Assembly: GCA_001887945.1 (NCBI GenBank)
Contig: LDOQ01000301.1
Span: 1-64,000, forward strand
Length of the DNA: 64,000 nt
Source: Spraguea lophii
Taxonomy: Eukaryota; Microsporidia; Spragueidae
Direction: 5' to 3'
Shown here: positions 39,543-52,340 of the stretch, piece by piece
Layout: each line of letters opens with the position of its first letter
How positions within the stretch are numbered: the stretch's first letter is position 1
Made by a program: the position numbers and the translations under genes
Notes under the pieces: generated by a model
What the model was told of the DNA's origin: nothing
Database searches by the model: none
The model's input: only the letters and a program-made list of their open reading frames with translations

Positions 39543-40994
39543 TTAATATTTGTAATATATTTTTTTATATTCTAAATATTTAGTATACATAATCTCATCA
39601 CCATACTCTAAAACATATTCTTCATATTTATCCCAAAATATTTTATATCTATTAAACTTATTAACACCATATTCTATAATACTCATAATATTATTATTAG
39701 ATATAGATCTATTATACACCATAGAATCTTTAATAGAATTATAAATATCTTTTATATTTTCATCAATAGTAGTATTGATATGGTTAATAGTATTGATAAT
39801 ATTAATATTGTGTATGGGGTTAGTATTGTGCACAGGGTTAGTATAGGTCAGTGTATTAGTATTACCATTAGTATCATTTGTATTATCATCTACACTTATA
39901 TCATTACCTTTAGCATCAATATTACCATTATCATTTATAATATTAATATTATTATGTTCATATATAATATATTTAAATAATATATCTATAATATATTCAT
40001 CTGTATTATTATTTTTAATAATATTTATATATTTATCTCTTATATCTATTATATTATTATATTTATTCTTAGGGTTAGTATAGGTTATATCATTATAATT
40101 AATATTACATATAGAATACTTATAAGATAATAATTGATTATATTCTTTTAAATGTTTTATAATCTCGGTATGTTTAATATTAGTGGTATGGTTGGTAGTA
40201 TGATTATTGATATGTTTGTTAGTAGTATGATTATCAGTACTAGTATTATAATCTTTATTATCTCTATAATCTTTATAAATATTATATTTATATTTAAATA
40301 ATATCTTATAAATAAGATAATTAATATTACAATCATAAAGAGAATAAAGAATATCTATTAACCATAGAATATCTTTCTTCTTAATATTATTTATTATTAT
40401 ATTGGTATTGATATTATAATTATATGTATAGGTATTATATGTAGTAATATAGTTATCTCTCATACCATTCTTATTATCACTCTTATTATCTCCTATATTA
40501 TCACTCATATCACTCTTATTATTGTTTATAATAAATAATATTATATTTCTACTGATATTACTATTACTAATATATTTTATTATTTTATTTATATATCTTT
40601 TATTCTTATAAAATATATTTATATTATTTTCTATATTCTTTATTATTTTATATTCTTTTTTCTTCTTTATTAAATATTTTATTATTTTTAAATATAATCT
40701 TATATATTCTTTATTCGTGTGGTTAGTAATGGTTAGGTTGTTAGTGTGGTTAATAGTAGTAGTATGGTTACTACTGTTAATGATTATATTATCTTTACTG
40801 TTATCTTTATTATCATTATTATTGTCTATCATACTACTATCTTTATCTTTACTGTTATCTATCATAGTATTATCTACCACTACATTCTTATTGTTATTAT
40901 TTATTATATTGTATATATCTTCTAATATCTTAATACTTATATTTATTTTATTATTCTTTGTTGTATTAAATATTTTATTATATTCTTTAAACAT
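39543..40994 (-). CDS. Asn-rich hypothetical protein, possible HAT/TPR-type repeats
   Basis: A 483-residue protein, started by TTACCCATAAATG. It is dominated by Asn, Ile, Thr, Asp, Tyr and Lys. The C-terminus SIIEYGVNKFNRYKIFWDKYEEYVLEYGDE resembles half-a-TPR (HAT) units of RNA-processing proteins (a helix, F-W-x-x-Y-x-x-[FY], then a second helix), and helical pairs are visible at residues 100-150 and 200-230. Inserted low-complexity stretches include NHTTTINHTNN and LTYTNPVHNTNP, the same modules as in the M16 protein 5 kb away. If it is a HAT protein, candidates are the cleavage factor Rna14 or splicing factors of the Prp39/Clf1 type; I cannot decide. Confidence 0.65.
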   Translation of the reverse strand: MFKEYNKIFNTTKNNKINISIKILEDIYNIINNNNKNVVVDNTMIDNSKDKDSSMIDNNNDNKDNSKDNIIINSSNHTTTINHTNNLTITNHTNKEYIRLYLKIIKYLIKKKKEYKIIKNIENNINIFYKNKRYINKIIKYISNSNISRNIILFIINNNKSDMSDNIGDNKSDNKNGMRDNYITTYNTYTYNYNINTNIIINNIKKKDILWLIDILYSLYDCNINYLIYKILFKYKYNIYKDYRDNKDYNTSTDNHTTNKHINNHTTNHTTNIKHTEIIKHLKEYNQLLSYKYSICNINYNDITYTNPKNKYNNIIDIRDKYINIIKNNNTDEYIIDILFKYIIYEHNNINIINDNGNIDAKGNDISVDDNTNDTNGNTNTLTYTNPVHNTNPIHNINIINTINHINTTIDENIKDIYNSIKDSMVYNRSISNNNIMSIIEYGVNKFNRYKIFWDKYEEYVLEYGDEIMYTKYLEYKKIYYKY

Positions 40995-41302
40995 TTATGG
41001 GTAATATTAATATTATTAGTTATTGGTTATAATAATACTGTTATATTGGTTATAGTAATATATTTTATAAATAATATTTACTTAACAGATAAAAAGAATA
41101 ATAAAGATAAAGAAAATATAGATATGATAGCATTGAAGAATATATTATATTTATTAAATAAAATAAAAAATAATTTCATTCATATTTTTAATTATTATCT
41201 TATCTTCTTTATGACTTTATAATTATTATCATTATCATCTTAATCTTAACCATGTTTCTAACCATCTTAATATCATCACTACCATCTTATTCTTTGTTAT
41301 TA
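40995..41302. other. Intergenic spacer
   Basis: About 310 bases between two minus-strand genes; A/T-rich with some ATCATC-like words before the CDC48 3' end. Nothing recognised. Confidence 0.4.
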
Positions 41303-43785
<2,483 letters not shown>

Positions 43786-43984
43786 AACATGAACGCATTA
43801 AAACAAATGAATGAAATACATTATTTTATGCATAATTTTTTTAATATTTAAACATGAATGCAATAAAACAAACAAATGAAATAAAATATTTAATATAAAA
43901 TAGGTATATTATTTAAAGATTGTATTTTGAATAACAATTTGATTATAACGAGAATGTTTATGTCTGTAATAAATTAAAATCATT

Positions 43985-44185
43985 AATTCTTTAAAATACC
44001 TAATATACTTCTATTGTTGAATCTGCACATATATAAATTAACATTATCCTAATTTATATTCTAGAATCTTATAAATTTGGAATAATTATCATCAATCCAC
44101 CCACAATAAGATTTAAACTTCTTTCTTAGCATAATATTAATCAAATCATTAATCAATATATGAAATATAGTTACACAGTTAATAA
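43985..44185 (+). repeat. Dispersed intergenic repeat, copy E
   Basis: Core diverged (gaatctgcacatatataaattaacattatccta); right part tcattaatcaatatatgaaatatagttacac matches the copies at 26035 and 32810. Confidence 0.45.
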
Positions 44186-44464
44186 TGAATCTAAGATGAT
44201 AATAAACTTGTTATACATAACACATCTAAATTAGTTTAACTAATATTCATTTACTCAACTCATCTATTCTTTCCCATTCATTATTATTTTTTTTGTTTTT
44301 AAATATTTTTTTCAACGTGTGATTCAAACCTATTTTTTCAAAAAAATATAAATAATTATATTATAAAAGATGTATTTTAATTAAATTTTTTAAAATTTAT
44401 TTATCACACCGCAAACAACGAAACCAAATATAATTTTTTTAATTGTATTTCCCAACCCCTTTAG

Positions 44465-44818
44465 ATGTCAATAAATGAATTATTTAGAAAATTTGATATT
44501 GGTAAAAAAGGTTATTTAACACCTTCAGAATACGAAGCTGTATGTTATTCATTATTAATATCACCAAATAAAAAATCCGATAAATATTATTTAACAGATA
44601 TAATAAAACAGATGGAAGAAGCCACAAATTCAGATAAAATAGGAGAAAATTTATATTCTATTTTTCATTATCTTTCTGATGGAAATAACAAAATAACTTT
44701 TGATACACTAAAAAAACAAGCATCTAAATTTCAGTTTACAGAACATGAGTTAAAGGAAATGATAAATTATGTAGATGGAGAAATCGATTATAAACAATTT
44801 GTTATGATGTTTAAATAA
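44465..44818 (+). CDS. Small EF-hand protein (calmodulin/centrin/myosin-light-chain type)
   Basis: A 117-residue protein. FRKFDIGKKGYLTPSEYEAVCYSLL (residues 7-31) is an EF-hand with a degenerate loop (D-x-G-x-K-x-Y...E). A second hand-like unit is LSDGNNKITFDTLKKQA (about 69-85), and EMINYVDGEIDYKQFVMMF ends the protein as calmodulin-type proteins do. Loops lack several Ca ligands, so calcium binding is doubtful, as in Cdc4-type myosin light chains. ACCCCTTTAGATG gives the start. It may be a light chain of a class II or V myosin or a centrin relative; too short and diverged to decide. Confidence 0.8.
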   Translation: MSINELFRKFDIGKKGYLTPSEYEAVCYSLLISPNKKSDKYYLTDIIKQMEEATNSDKIGENLYSIFHYLSDGNNKITFDTLKKQASKFQFTEHELKEMINYVDGEIDYKQFVMMFK

Positions 44819-45869
44819 AATATTTTATAAATAATATTATGCATTCTTATATGAAATTATAATATAAAATTAAAAATCATTACTAATATGAAATTATGAT
44901 ATACAATTAAAAAACTATTATTAAATGAAAAATATAAAATAATTATATAGAAAAAAAGCAATGTATCTTAAATAAATTTTCTTATGTTTAAAAAAAATAT
45001 ACAACCAAATATTATTGTATTCAGAACTTCATATCATAATGACAATTATGTTGATTGATTACTTGTAAAAGATACTCCTTTTTAAATTTATTATTAAAAG
45101 ATTAAATAAACATTAACATGTTCAAATAACTATCTTTGCTTCAAACAGACATCTAGACTTTTAGAGTATTACATTCCATGTATCATCAAAATCTTTGTAA
45201 TCTAATTTTACACTCCGAATATAATATAAATATTTATTTTTATTCTTATTATATTTATCTATTAAATTATTTTATAAGATACAAAGCTGTTAAGTTAAAC
45301 CCTAAATTAAAAGCATTATCTGGAGAGGAATAAAAATTTTAGAAATTCCATGGTTTTGTGATGTTATGACACATGATATCTCTCAATATTATGACATAAT
45401 TCAATTTATTCTTTAGTGGTAATTATATATTTTAAAAATTGGTTTATAAAAAAATATAACTTTCATTGTTATATTTATAATTATTATTATTGTCCGTAAT
45501 TATTCTAATTTTTAATAATTATAAAAATATAACAATATTTGAATGTAATCGTTTTGAAAAAATATTATTTTTAAATCCCATTATTTATTTATAGATATAA
45601 TGGATTAAAATATTAGTAAATCTTAATCAGTTAGAATTACTTATTATACTTTAATCTATTCGTAATTAAAAAAATTAATCATTAAATAAACTTTTAATAT
45701 AAAATACCACTCAAACGTAATACTGAATATACATTATAATATATTTTATAAAATTATAGTATTATTTACAATTTGATAAATGTCATAAAATAATTTTATA
45801 ATAAAAAGACAGGTATCAAACATTTAAGTTTAATATGTTATTATAAATAAGTTTATTTTTATTTTTTGT
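44819..45869. other. Intergenic spacer
   Basis: About 1.05 kb, A/T-rich. On the minus strand around 45165-45225 a short open stretch reads YYIRSVKLDYKDFDDTWNVIL, which looks protein-like but is cut by stops; it may be a relic of a mobile element, family unknown. Nothing else recognised. Confidence 0.35.
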
Positions 45870-47474
45870 ATGTTATATTTTATTTATTTATATATTTTTT
45901 ATATTGGTTGTAGTATATTCACAAATTTAATATCTGAAAAAAAGAATAAAGATAAAAATATTTGTAATGGATTAACACGTAAAAATAATAGTTTATTATT
46001 TAAAGATTGTGACAATAATAGTTTGTTATTTAAAGATTGTGAGGATAATCTTTCTATAATAAGTAGGTTGACTATAGATTCTAAATTATTTGGTAGTGAA
46101 GAAACTTTGGATAACTATGAGAATGACACGACATTGGAAAGTAATATTGATATAAATATAAAGATGTGGTCTGAGGAAAAAGTGGATTTATCTGATAATA
46201 AATTGAAAAAGTTGCCAAAAAAATTGAAGATTCCTAAAAAAATAAAAAGTCTCGATCTTTCTAATAATAATTTCGATTACTGTATTTTTAAAGACATTTT
46301 GGAATTAAAAGAACTTAAAAGTTTAAATTTGGGATTTAATAAAATAGAAAAACTTCCTAAAAAGTTATATGTCTTGAGTAAACTTAGAAATTTGGTTTTA
46401 TCGGGTGGTGTATTTATAAATGTGCCAGATGAAATTGAAAAGCTTAAAATTGAAAAATTGATACTAGTAGGAATTCAACCAGATATGTATTTTGCTGAAG
46501 AAAATGATAGACGATTTAAGATTAATTTTTTGATAAATATATTTTTAAATATTCAAAGTTTAAAATACTTGGATATTCGAGGAAATGGATTATCTTATTT
46601 TGGATATAAGGGAGATTATCATGGATTACGCATATTAAAATTGGGTAATAATAATATGAGAAGTTTGTCTGAATCACTTTTGAGATTTAATTGTTTATAT
46701 GAATTGGATTTATCATCAAATAATTTAGAAATTGTTCCTGATTTTCTGGTTCAATTTACGAATCTTGAGAAATTAAATTTATCTTATAACAAAATGAAAT
46801 CATATAATACTTTTGATTTGGGATCTATAACAAGTTTAATACTTGATCTACGTGGTTCAATAAAAGATCTTCATATATTCAATGAAGGGAATCAATTGGA
46901 AAAACTTATATTGATCAGGCGAACAAAATATTTTAAAATTTCAGAACAGACGTTACCTCAAAAATCTTTTAAACGAAAAAATACAACGATGAGCGTTAGA
47001 TCCAACAAAAATGGAAATTTAGAAACATTAAAGATTTTAAAAATATATAACGCTGAAAATGAGGATATAAATGATTTAAATTATAAATTGGAAAATTTAA
47101 GGGAATTACATATAAGTTTCAACAGATCTTTTAACATGTTACCAAACCTTTTTTCAACTCTACAAAAAGGTAATCATCAATGCGAAACCCTTTTCATCAA
47201 TAATTCTGAGAAGCCGATTTTGTTATCAGATGAGATATTCAAAATTAACGGATTGAAAATCTTATTTTTAGAAGGATTCGTTGTAAATGAAATTAAGATG
47301 TTCACGAAACTTACAAATCTTAAAACATTAGAATTAAAAAAAGTTGTGTTTAATAATAACAAAGAATATATATTAAATTATTTTAAATTATTAAACATTG
47401 GCTGTAAACTGAAAAATTGTCAGTATGATCGTATGCAGCTATCAAAAAAAATTAAAAAGTTAACTTTTTTATAG
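45870..47474 (+). CDS. Secreted leucine-rich-repeat protein
   Basis: A 534-residue protein with a hydrophobic N-terminus (MLYFIYLYIFYIGCSIF) that reads as a signal peptide, then a polar stretch, then leucine-rich repeats from about residue 100 onward. Clear units are VDLSDNKLKKLPKKL, KSLDLSNNNFDYCIF, KSLNLGFNKIEKLPKKL, RILKLGNNNMRSLSESL, YELDLSSNNLEIVPDFL and EKLNLSYNKMKS, the 22-24-residue LxxLxLxxNxLxxLP type. The C-terminal third has drifted repeats and ends in a basic tail. Secreted LRR proteins form large lineage-specific families in microsporidia and are candidate host-facing proteins. A 30-base duplication near the N-terminus gives NNSLLFKDC twice (45987-46046). No CCC motif. Confidence 0.85.
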   Translation: MLYFIYLYIFYIGCSIFTNLISEKKNKDKNICNGLTRKNNSLLFKDCDNNSLLFKDCEDNLSIISRLTIDSKLFGSEETLDNYENDTTLESNIDINIKMWSEEKVDLSDNKLKKLPKKLKIPKKIKSLDLSNNNFDYCIFKDILELKELKSLNLGFNKIEKLPKKLYVLSKLRNLVLSGGVFINVPDEIEKLKIEKLILVGIQPDMYFAEENDRRFKINFLINIFLNIQSLKYLDIRGNGLSYFGYKGDYHGLRILKLGNNNMRSLSESLLRFNCLYELDLSSNNLEIVPDFLVQFTNLEKLNLSYNKMKSYNTFDLGSITSLILDLRGSIKDLHIFNEGNQLEKLILIRRTKYFKISEQTLPQKSFKRKNTTMSVRSNKNGNLETLKILKIYNAENEDINDLNYKLENLRELHISFNRSFNMLPNLFSTLQKGNHQCETLFINNSEKPILLSDEIFKINGLKILFLEGFVVNEIKMFTKLTNLKTLELKKVVFNNNKEYILNYFKLLNIGCKLKNCQYDRMQLSKKIKKLTFL

Positions 47475-48096
47475 TTTTTTTTTCAAATAATACTTTAATT
47501 CCAAATAAAATTGTATGATTTCTTAAAACATGAGCGATTTTAACGAAATACTACAGTAGCTACTTAACTTCATCCTATCTTATATGATAAAATATTGGAA
47601 TTTGTATATGATGCACATTGCTGTTTTTTCCTAAAATCTAGGAGATTCTTAAACTATTCTGTAACATAATATTATCTGAATTAATAGTTAATACAAAAAG
47701 CTTTTGAAAAGTTCGTCGAACATTGTTTTTGATCCAACAACAAGACAATATACAAATATTTAATATGATCCTATCATTATCCACCTAATTCTATATTCAG
47801 AATGATTATACTCGGAACTTCAATATATTTTCCAAATTTACAAATCATTACAACGAGTCTTTATTAAATTCCAAAAAAAACAAACAAAACTTTTTTACAA
47901 AAACAAAACAATTAAGTTTGTTTATATAAAAATATTATTTTTAAAAATCATTTTTATTTCTACTTTAAGAATAAATTTTATTCAAATTTTATAATTTCTT
48001 TTTTTACTATTTTTTTACCATCTAATAAAAGCAATATTTTTATTTTTTATCTCCTTTTTTCCAATTATTTTTATAACTTAATCATACTCCCTAAAG
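47475..48096. other. Intergenic spacer carrying a dispersed repeat
   Basis: About 620 bases upstream of the MscS gene. A copy of the dispersed repeat covers 47545-47700. The sequence at 47785-47860 (cacctaattctatattcagaat...) is weakly similar to the same family. No gene seen. Confidence 0.4.
47545..47700 (+). repeat. Dispersed intergenic repeat, copy F
   Basis: ctacttaacttcatcctatcttatatgataaaatattggaa aligns with the centre of the copy at 52060 (cattaacttcattttatattatgttctaaaatgttacaa); gagattcttaaact resembles the middle of the copy at 32810. More diverged than the others. Confidence 0.4.
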
Positions 48097-50598
48097 ATGT
48101 TATTAATTTTATTTTTAGTTATATTCATCATTGAACTTGTACTTTACTTCATTCACTTCATTTTCATACAAAATATTATTATAATATCTGTAGTAACTGT
48201 TTTGGCATTAATAACTTCTATTGGTTTACGACATGTGCTTTTACAATATGATATACGATTCAAAACACTTGCACGATTATTCAAAAACAAAGTGTTATTT
48301 AATGCATATTTCTTGGTAATATTTATCATTGATAGATTCTATCCTACTCTATTTGAGAATCTTTATAAGTTGGAAATAGGCTTTGCTTTTCTTGTTTTTA
48401 TAGTGGTGGATGTAACAAGAGCGTATTTGTATGAAAATGTTAGAAATAGTTATTTTGAGAAATTGGTGACAGGATTGTATGTGGATATATTGAGATTGGA
48501 GAAATATTTTAAATTATTTTTTAAAAAGTTGAAGCCGGAAGAATTTTTTGATCTAAAAGATGATATATTCGTTTTCTATATTGAAAATAAGATTCCTGAG
48601 CCATATGATGCTAGAGAAATATTTGAATGGTGGAGCACGTATCGTCCAATAAAAGTTATAGAAGAAGAAAAAAGAATAAAGAAAGAGAAAGAGGAAGAAG
48701 AGAGGAAAAAGAAAGAAAAGATGAAAAAAGATGAGGCGGAAAATAAAGAGGAGATAAATGAAGATGGAATTGAGAATAAAGGAGAGAAGAAAGAAGATAA
48801 GATTGAGAATAAGGAAGAAATAAACGAAGATATGGTTGAGGGTAAAGAAGAGGAGAAAAACGAAGAAGATGATAATACACAAACTGTTGAACAGGATAAC
48901 AAATATCTTGTGTATAATAAGAATGAACATCTATCAGAAGAGGATAAGATATCTGAAAGTGTAAATGATGAAATTACAGATATAATAAATCAAGATGATG
49001 TAGATCTCAATGAGAGCAGTACAGAAGAAAAGTCTATGGACGATGAAACCAAGAAAGCTAGAGAAAAATTATTGAGAGAATATACACAAAATCTTCGTTC
49101 TACATTCCATACTTATATTGAAGGTAATAAAGAAATTGAAAAAAGCAGTAAAATAAATACAACACAAAAAGAAGATGAAAAGAAATTAGGAAATGATGAT
49201 CTATTATCAAATGAAAATCTTGTAGATATAAAGAAAGATGAGAAAGATATTAAAAAAGGAAATAATAACAAGCAAATAAGAAATGAAACACTTATACAAG
49301 AAAACAATAAACATAAGAATAGTACAGAATTAATAAAGAACGATAAAAATGATAATAAAGAAGTACTAAGACGAAGACATACTACAATTATCAATATTCC
49401 AGCACGTAAATCAGAAACAGAATGTTTTATACAAGAAAAATCAGAAACAAAAAATAGGCTAAAAAGTCGAATGCATTTAATGCCATCCGATTACGATGAA
49501 ACCAGTATTCTTGATGAAACAAATATATACGGTAAAATAACCGATTATCAAAAACCACCATCTTCTGAAAATTCTTTATTTGTAAATAGCGGAGTTGAAA
49601 ACACCGCGAAAACCAATGTAAATTATCAACACTTTAATAAAAATTTAGAATTTGTAGGTTTAGGTGCAAAAACACAAAGTTTAGGTTCAAATATAGAAGA
49701 ATCAAAAAAAGAATATACTCCAGAAGAAAAATTTGAAGACCATGAAATAACAGAAAAATCTTTAAAAAAAGCTCTTCCTTTTGGAAAAGATGATAAATAT
49801 GCAAAGGAATTATTCAATTTATTGTCTTTTAAAACACATGAAAATTTACAATACGATGATTTTAAACAGAATATAAGATTGGTGAATAATGAAAGACGTA
49901 ATTTATATAAAAATATCCAAGATTTCAAAAAAATGTTAGAATTATTTAGACACACACTTTTAGCTTTAGAAGGTGGTATAGTTATCGCTGCTATAAATTT
50001 TATGGTTGGAAGCAATATAACACTGATAGCTACATTTACACCATTTTTTGTAGTTTTTGTCCTTCCTTTCCTAAAAAGAATATACGATTCATTTTATTTT
50101 ATTGTATTCTCACATCCATATGACACAGGAGATAGAATATATTTTCATGGTGAAAACCTCGTAGTAAAAGAAATACATATTTTTTATACCATCTGTGAAA
50201 AATGGAACGGTGAAATAGTAATAATCAATAATTCCTTCATGAAAAAATCCATGATAAAAAATGTGCGTAGAAGTCCTACACAGACACGAAAAATAGAATT
50301 ATTGCTTAACAAATTTCAAAAAGATAAATTTAAAGATTTCAGGAATGCGATAATTAGCTTTGTCAATAACAATAGTCACCGATATTCCAAAGTTGTCGTA
50401 TCTGTAGATGATCTTGTAAATGATAATGATATGCACGTATCTATTTACATTAAACACTTTACCAATTGGCAGAGTGGTTATTTGATGTGGAACACACATA
50501 CAAAATTTATGAATAAATTATTAGAAATTCTGAAAGATTTAGAGATTAAATATCTTCCTATTGCAAAATCTTATGATTTGGATTATATACGAGAATAA
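48097..50598 (+). CDS. MscS-type mechanosensitive ion channel, eukaryotic Msy/MSL class
   Basis: An 833-residue protein. N-terminal hydrophobic segments lie at about residues 1-48 and 65-105. A long acidic/basic low-complexity insert (about 190-560) follows, with near-repeats such as ENKEEINEDGIENKGEKKED. The MscS unit (about 590-833) has a pore-like helix region (LALEGGIVIAAINFMVGSNI, TPFFVVFVLPFLKRIYDSFYFIVF), then HPYDTGDRIYFHGENLVVKEIHIFYT (family HP+D.GD.V...G....V..I.L..T) and PNN-like IVIINNSFMKK. This matches fungal Msy and plant MSL channels with an EF-hand-like or helical stretch before the pore. Such channels release osmotic stress at ER or plasma membrane; spore germination involves strong osmotic swelling. 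ACTCCCTAAAGATG marks the start. Confidence 0.9.
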   Translation: MLLILFLVIFIIELVLYFIHFIFIQNIIIISVVTVLALITSIGLRHVLLQYDIRFKTLARLFKNKVLFNAYFLVIFIIDRFYPTLFENLYKLEIGFAFLVFIVVDVTRAYLYENVRNSYFEKLVTGLYVDILRLEKYFKLFFKKLKPEEFFDLKDDIFVFYIENKIPEPYDAREIFEWWSTYRPIKVIEEEKRIKKEKEEEERKKKEKMKKDEAENKEEINEDGIENKGEKKEDKIENKEEINEDMVEGKEEEKNEEDDNTQTVEQDNKYLVYNKNEHLSEEDKISESVNDEITDIINQDDVDLNESSTEEKSMDDETKKAREKLLREYTQNLRSTFHTYIEGNKEIEKSSKINTTQKEDEKKLGNDDLLSNENLVDIKKDEKDIKKGNNNKQIRNETLIQENNKHKNSTELIKNDKNDNKEVLRRRHTTIINIPARKSETECFIQEKSETKNRLKSRMHLMPSDYDETSILDETNIYGKITDYQKPPSSENSLFVNSGVENTAKTNVNYQHFNKNLEFVGLGAKTQSLGSNIEESKKEYTPEEKFEDHEITEKSLKKALPFGKDDKYAKELFNLLSFKTHENLQYDDFKQNIRLVNNERRNLYKNIQDFKKMLELFRHTLLALEGGIVIAAINFMVGSNITLIATFTPFFVVFVLPFLKRIYDSFYFIVFSHPYDTGDRIYFHGENLVVKEIHIFYTICEKWNGEIVIINNSFMKKSMIKNVRRSPTQTRKIELLLNKFQKDKFKDFRNAIISFVNNNSHRYSKVVVSVDDLVNDNDMHVSIYIKHFTNWQSGYLMWNTHTKFMNKLLEILKDLEIKYLPIAKSYDLDYIRE

Positions 50599-50936
50599 AG
50601 AAATAATTAAAATTTATTTATAAAAAAGATTTTTATTTGATATCAATTTCTTTATTCTACGTATCAGATACATAGTTTTTATTCGATATATCAAAGACAT
50701 ACTTTTATTGAATCCCTAAGACACGAAATAAAATATAATATGATATTATTTTTTTATTTTTAAAAATATTATCGTTTAATGAGTAGTTACTTAATTCATT
50801 ATTAATCTGCAAGAGGTATAATATTTTTATTCTATTAATTAATAGAATTATGTTTATTTTATTGATACAATAAATTATATAATATTTTACCATCGTAAAA
50901 ATAATAAACATTTAAATCTTGATAATATTTTTTTAT
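50599..50936. other. Tail-to-tail spacer
   Basis: About 340 bases between the MscS channel and the SNARE-like gene. It has two related phrases (gatatcaatttctttattctacgtatcagatacata and cgatatatcaaagacatac) and otherwise plain A/T sequence. A 68-codon minus frame at 50705-50911 is judged chance. Confidence 0.4.
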
Positions 50937-51533
50937 TTATAAATCTTCTTTCTGTATTCTTTTACTTTTAAATATTCTCAACAACATTTTAATCAAAAAT
51001 TTTATTATTTTACTTCTATCTACCACAATATATCCAATAACAATAAATAAAATTATAAATCCTATTTTAACTCTTCGTATTTCTTTTTCTTCCTGTTTTC
51101 TATTTTCAAGCATTATTTTATTATTATTTTCTAATTGTTTTTGAATATCTGTACTACTAAGATTTAAATCTTTTAATTGTAATGTTGTTTTACTTAATGT
51201 TCTTATATTTTTATCTGTACGTTTAACTTCTGTGTTAATTAATCTTAACATATCTAAAGAACTATTATTATCTTGTGACATTCCCAATTTATTATATTCT
51301 GTTTCTTTTTTTATTTTTTGACATTTTTTAGATAATGTTTTTCTCCAATTTGTTATTCTTTCTTCTTCTTGTTTATCATATTTATTTATGGAATAAAGAA
51401 ATATTTCATATTCTTTTATTTTTAAAAGAAGATTTGTAGCATATTCTTTTTTTGAATCAGGTGTGATGGATTTTGAAAGTAAAGATTCTATTTGTGATAT
51501 TTTTATATCCTGTGTATTATCATTGGTAGACAT
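50937..51533 (-). CDS. SEC20: Sec20/BNIP1-like SNARE
   Basis: A 198-residue tail-anchored-type protein. It has a helical N-terminal half, a SNARE-like heptad helix (SSLDMLRLINTEVKRTDKNI then LKDLNLSSTDIQKQLENNNK, residues about 92-137), and a single hydrophobic segment RVKIGFIILFIVIGYIVVDR (about 153-172) followed by a short basic end. The YIVVDR close of the membrane segment and the layout recall Sec20, the Qb-type SNARE for Golgi-to-ER COPI vesicles; alpha-COP is also in this window. Bos1/Gos1-type SNAREs are alternatives. TATACCCTAATG fixes the start. Confidence 0.6.
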   Translation of the reverse strand: MSTNDNTQDIKISQIESLLSKSITPDSKKEYATNLLLKIKEYEIFLYSINKYDKQEEERITNWRKTLSKKCQKIKKETEYNKLGMSQDNNSSLDMLRLINTEVKRTDKNIRTLSKTTLQLKDLNLSSTDIQKQLENNNKIMLENRKQEEKEIRRVKIGFIILFIVIGYIVVDRSKIIKFLIKMLLRIFKSKRIQKEDL

Positions 51534-51689
51534 TAGGGTATAAATTTTTATAGTGTAAAATATAATTATATTATATTATTCTCCTTTAAAATTATATTTT
51601 TTTGTGTTACAAAATTTTAATAGTATGTTGTATGTGAGTGTTTTCTTCTTCCCTTCTAAACGGAAAGAAAATATTTATTTTTAAATTAT

Positions 51690-51790
51690 ATTTATTTTAA
51701 TATTATTTTCTTGTCATTTATTTTAATATTATTTTCTTGTTATTTTAATATTGTATTCATTTGAATGTTATTTTAATATTATTTTTGTTT
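51690..51790. repeat. Imperfect tandem repeat
   Basis: atttattttaatattattttcttgt occurs with small changes three to four times in a row. Simple A/T minisatellite in the spacer upstream of the SNARE-like gene. Confidence 0.6.
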
Positions 51791-52059
51791 TAAAATAACG
51801 TATTAAAATAAATGTGAATGTTTTTGTTATATCTTTATCTTCTTTTATTATGTTACTTACAAATTAATAAAAGGATTTCAATCGAATTATATATTTTTCA
51901 AAGTAATATTAAATATACATATATATAAATGATTGAAAAAGATATGAAATAAATTTTTATATCAAAATAGATGAAAATTAAACTAAAAAAATATATTGTT
52001 TAGATTAATGTAAAAAAACTAGGAAAAGAATAGTTCGTTTTGAATAATTTTTTTAGGTG

Positions 52060-52340
52060 ACATTTTAATTATTATTAAAACATTCCGGCAGTTTAAATTT
52101 ATCATAATCTAAGATTATTAAGTTATTAAATAATAGCTTTTACCAGCTGATTTCGCTGCATATATACATTAACTTCATTTTATATTATGTTCTAAAATGT
52201 TACAATTCGTATGTAACGTAATCATCATTTTAAAAGCATTATTAAGATTTTAGTTTCATTTTAGGAATAATATTAGCGAGTTGCTAATCATTATAAGAAA
52301 TGCATTTATATAAGTTAAATATTACTTTAATCTAATTAGA
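52060..52340 (+). repeat. Dispersed intergenic repeat, copy C
   Basis: The fullest copy with the left part (acattttaatt, ataatctaagattattaa), core (cagctgatttcgctgcatatatacattaacttca) and middle (taacgtaatcatcatttt, attaagattttag). It shares the left part with the copy at 21425 and the core with 21425 and 26035. Confidence 0.55.

Noticed and set aside
45165..45225. Protein-like minus-strand stretch YYIRSVKLDYKDFDDTWNVIL
   Set aside because: Too short and bounded by stops; no family match strong enough to call a pseudogene.
48553..48930. Several long antisense frames in the MscS gene insert
   Set aside because: They are the reverse reading of Glu/Lys codon runs and have Phe/Leu/Ser-only composition.
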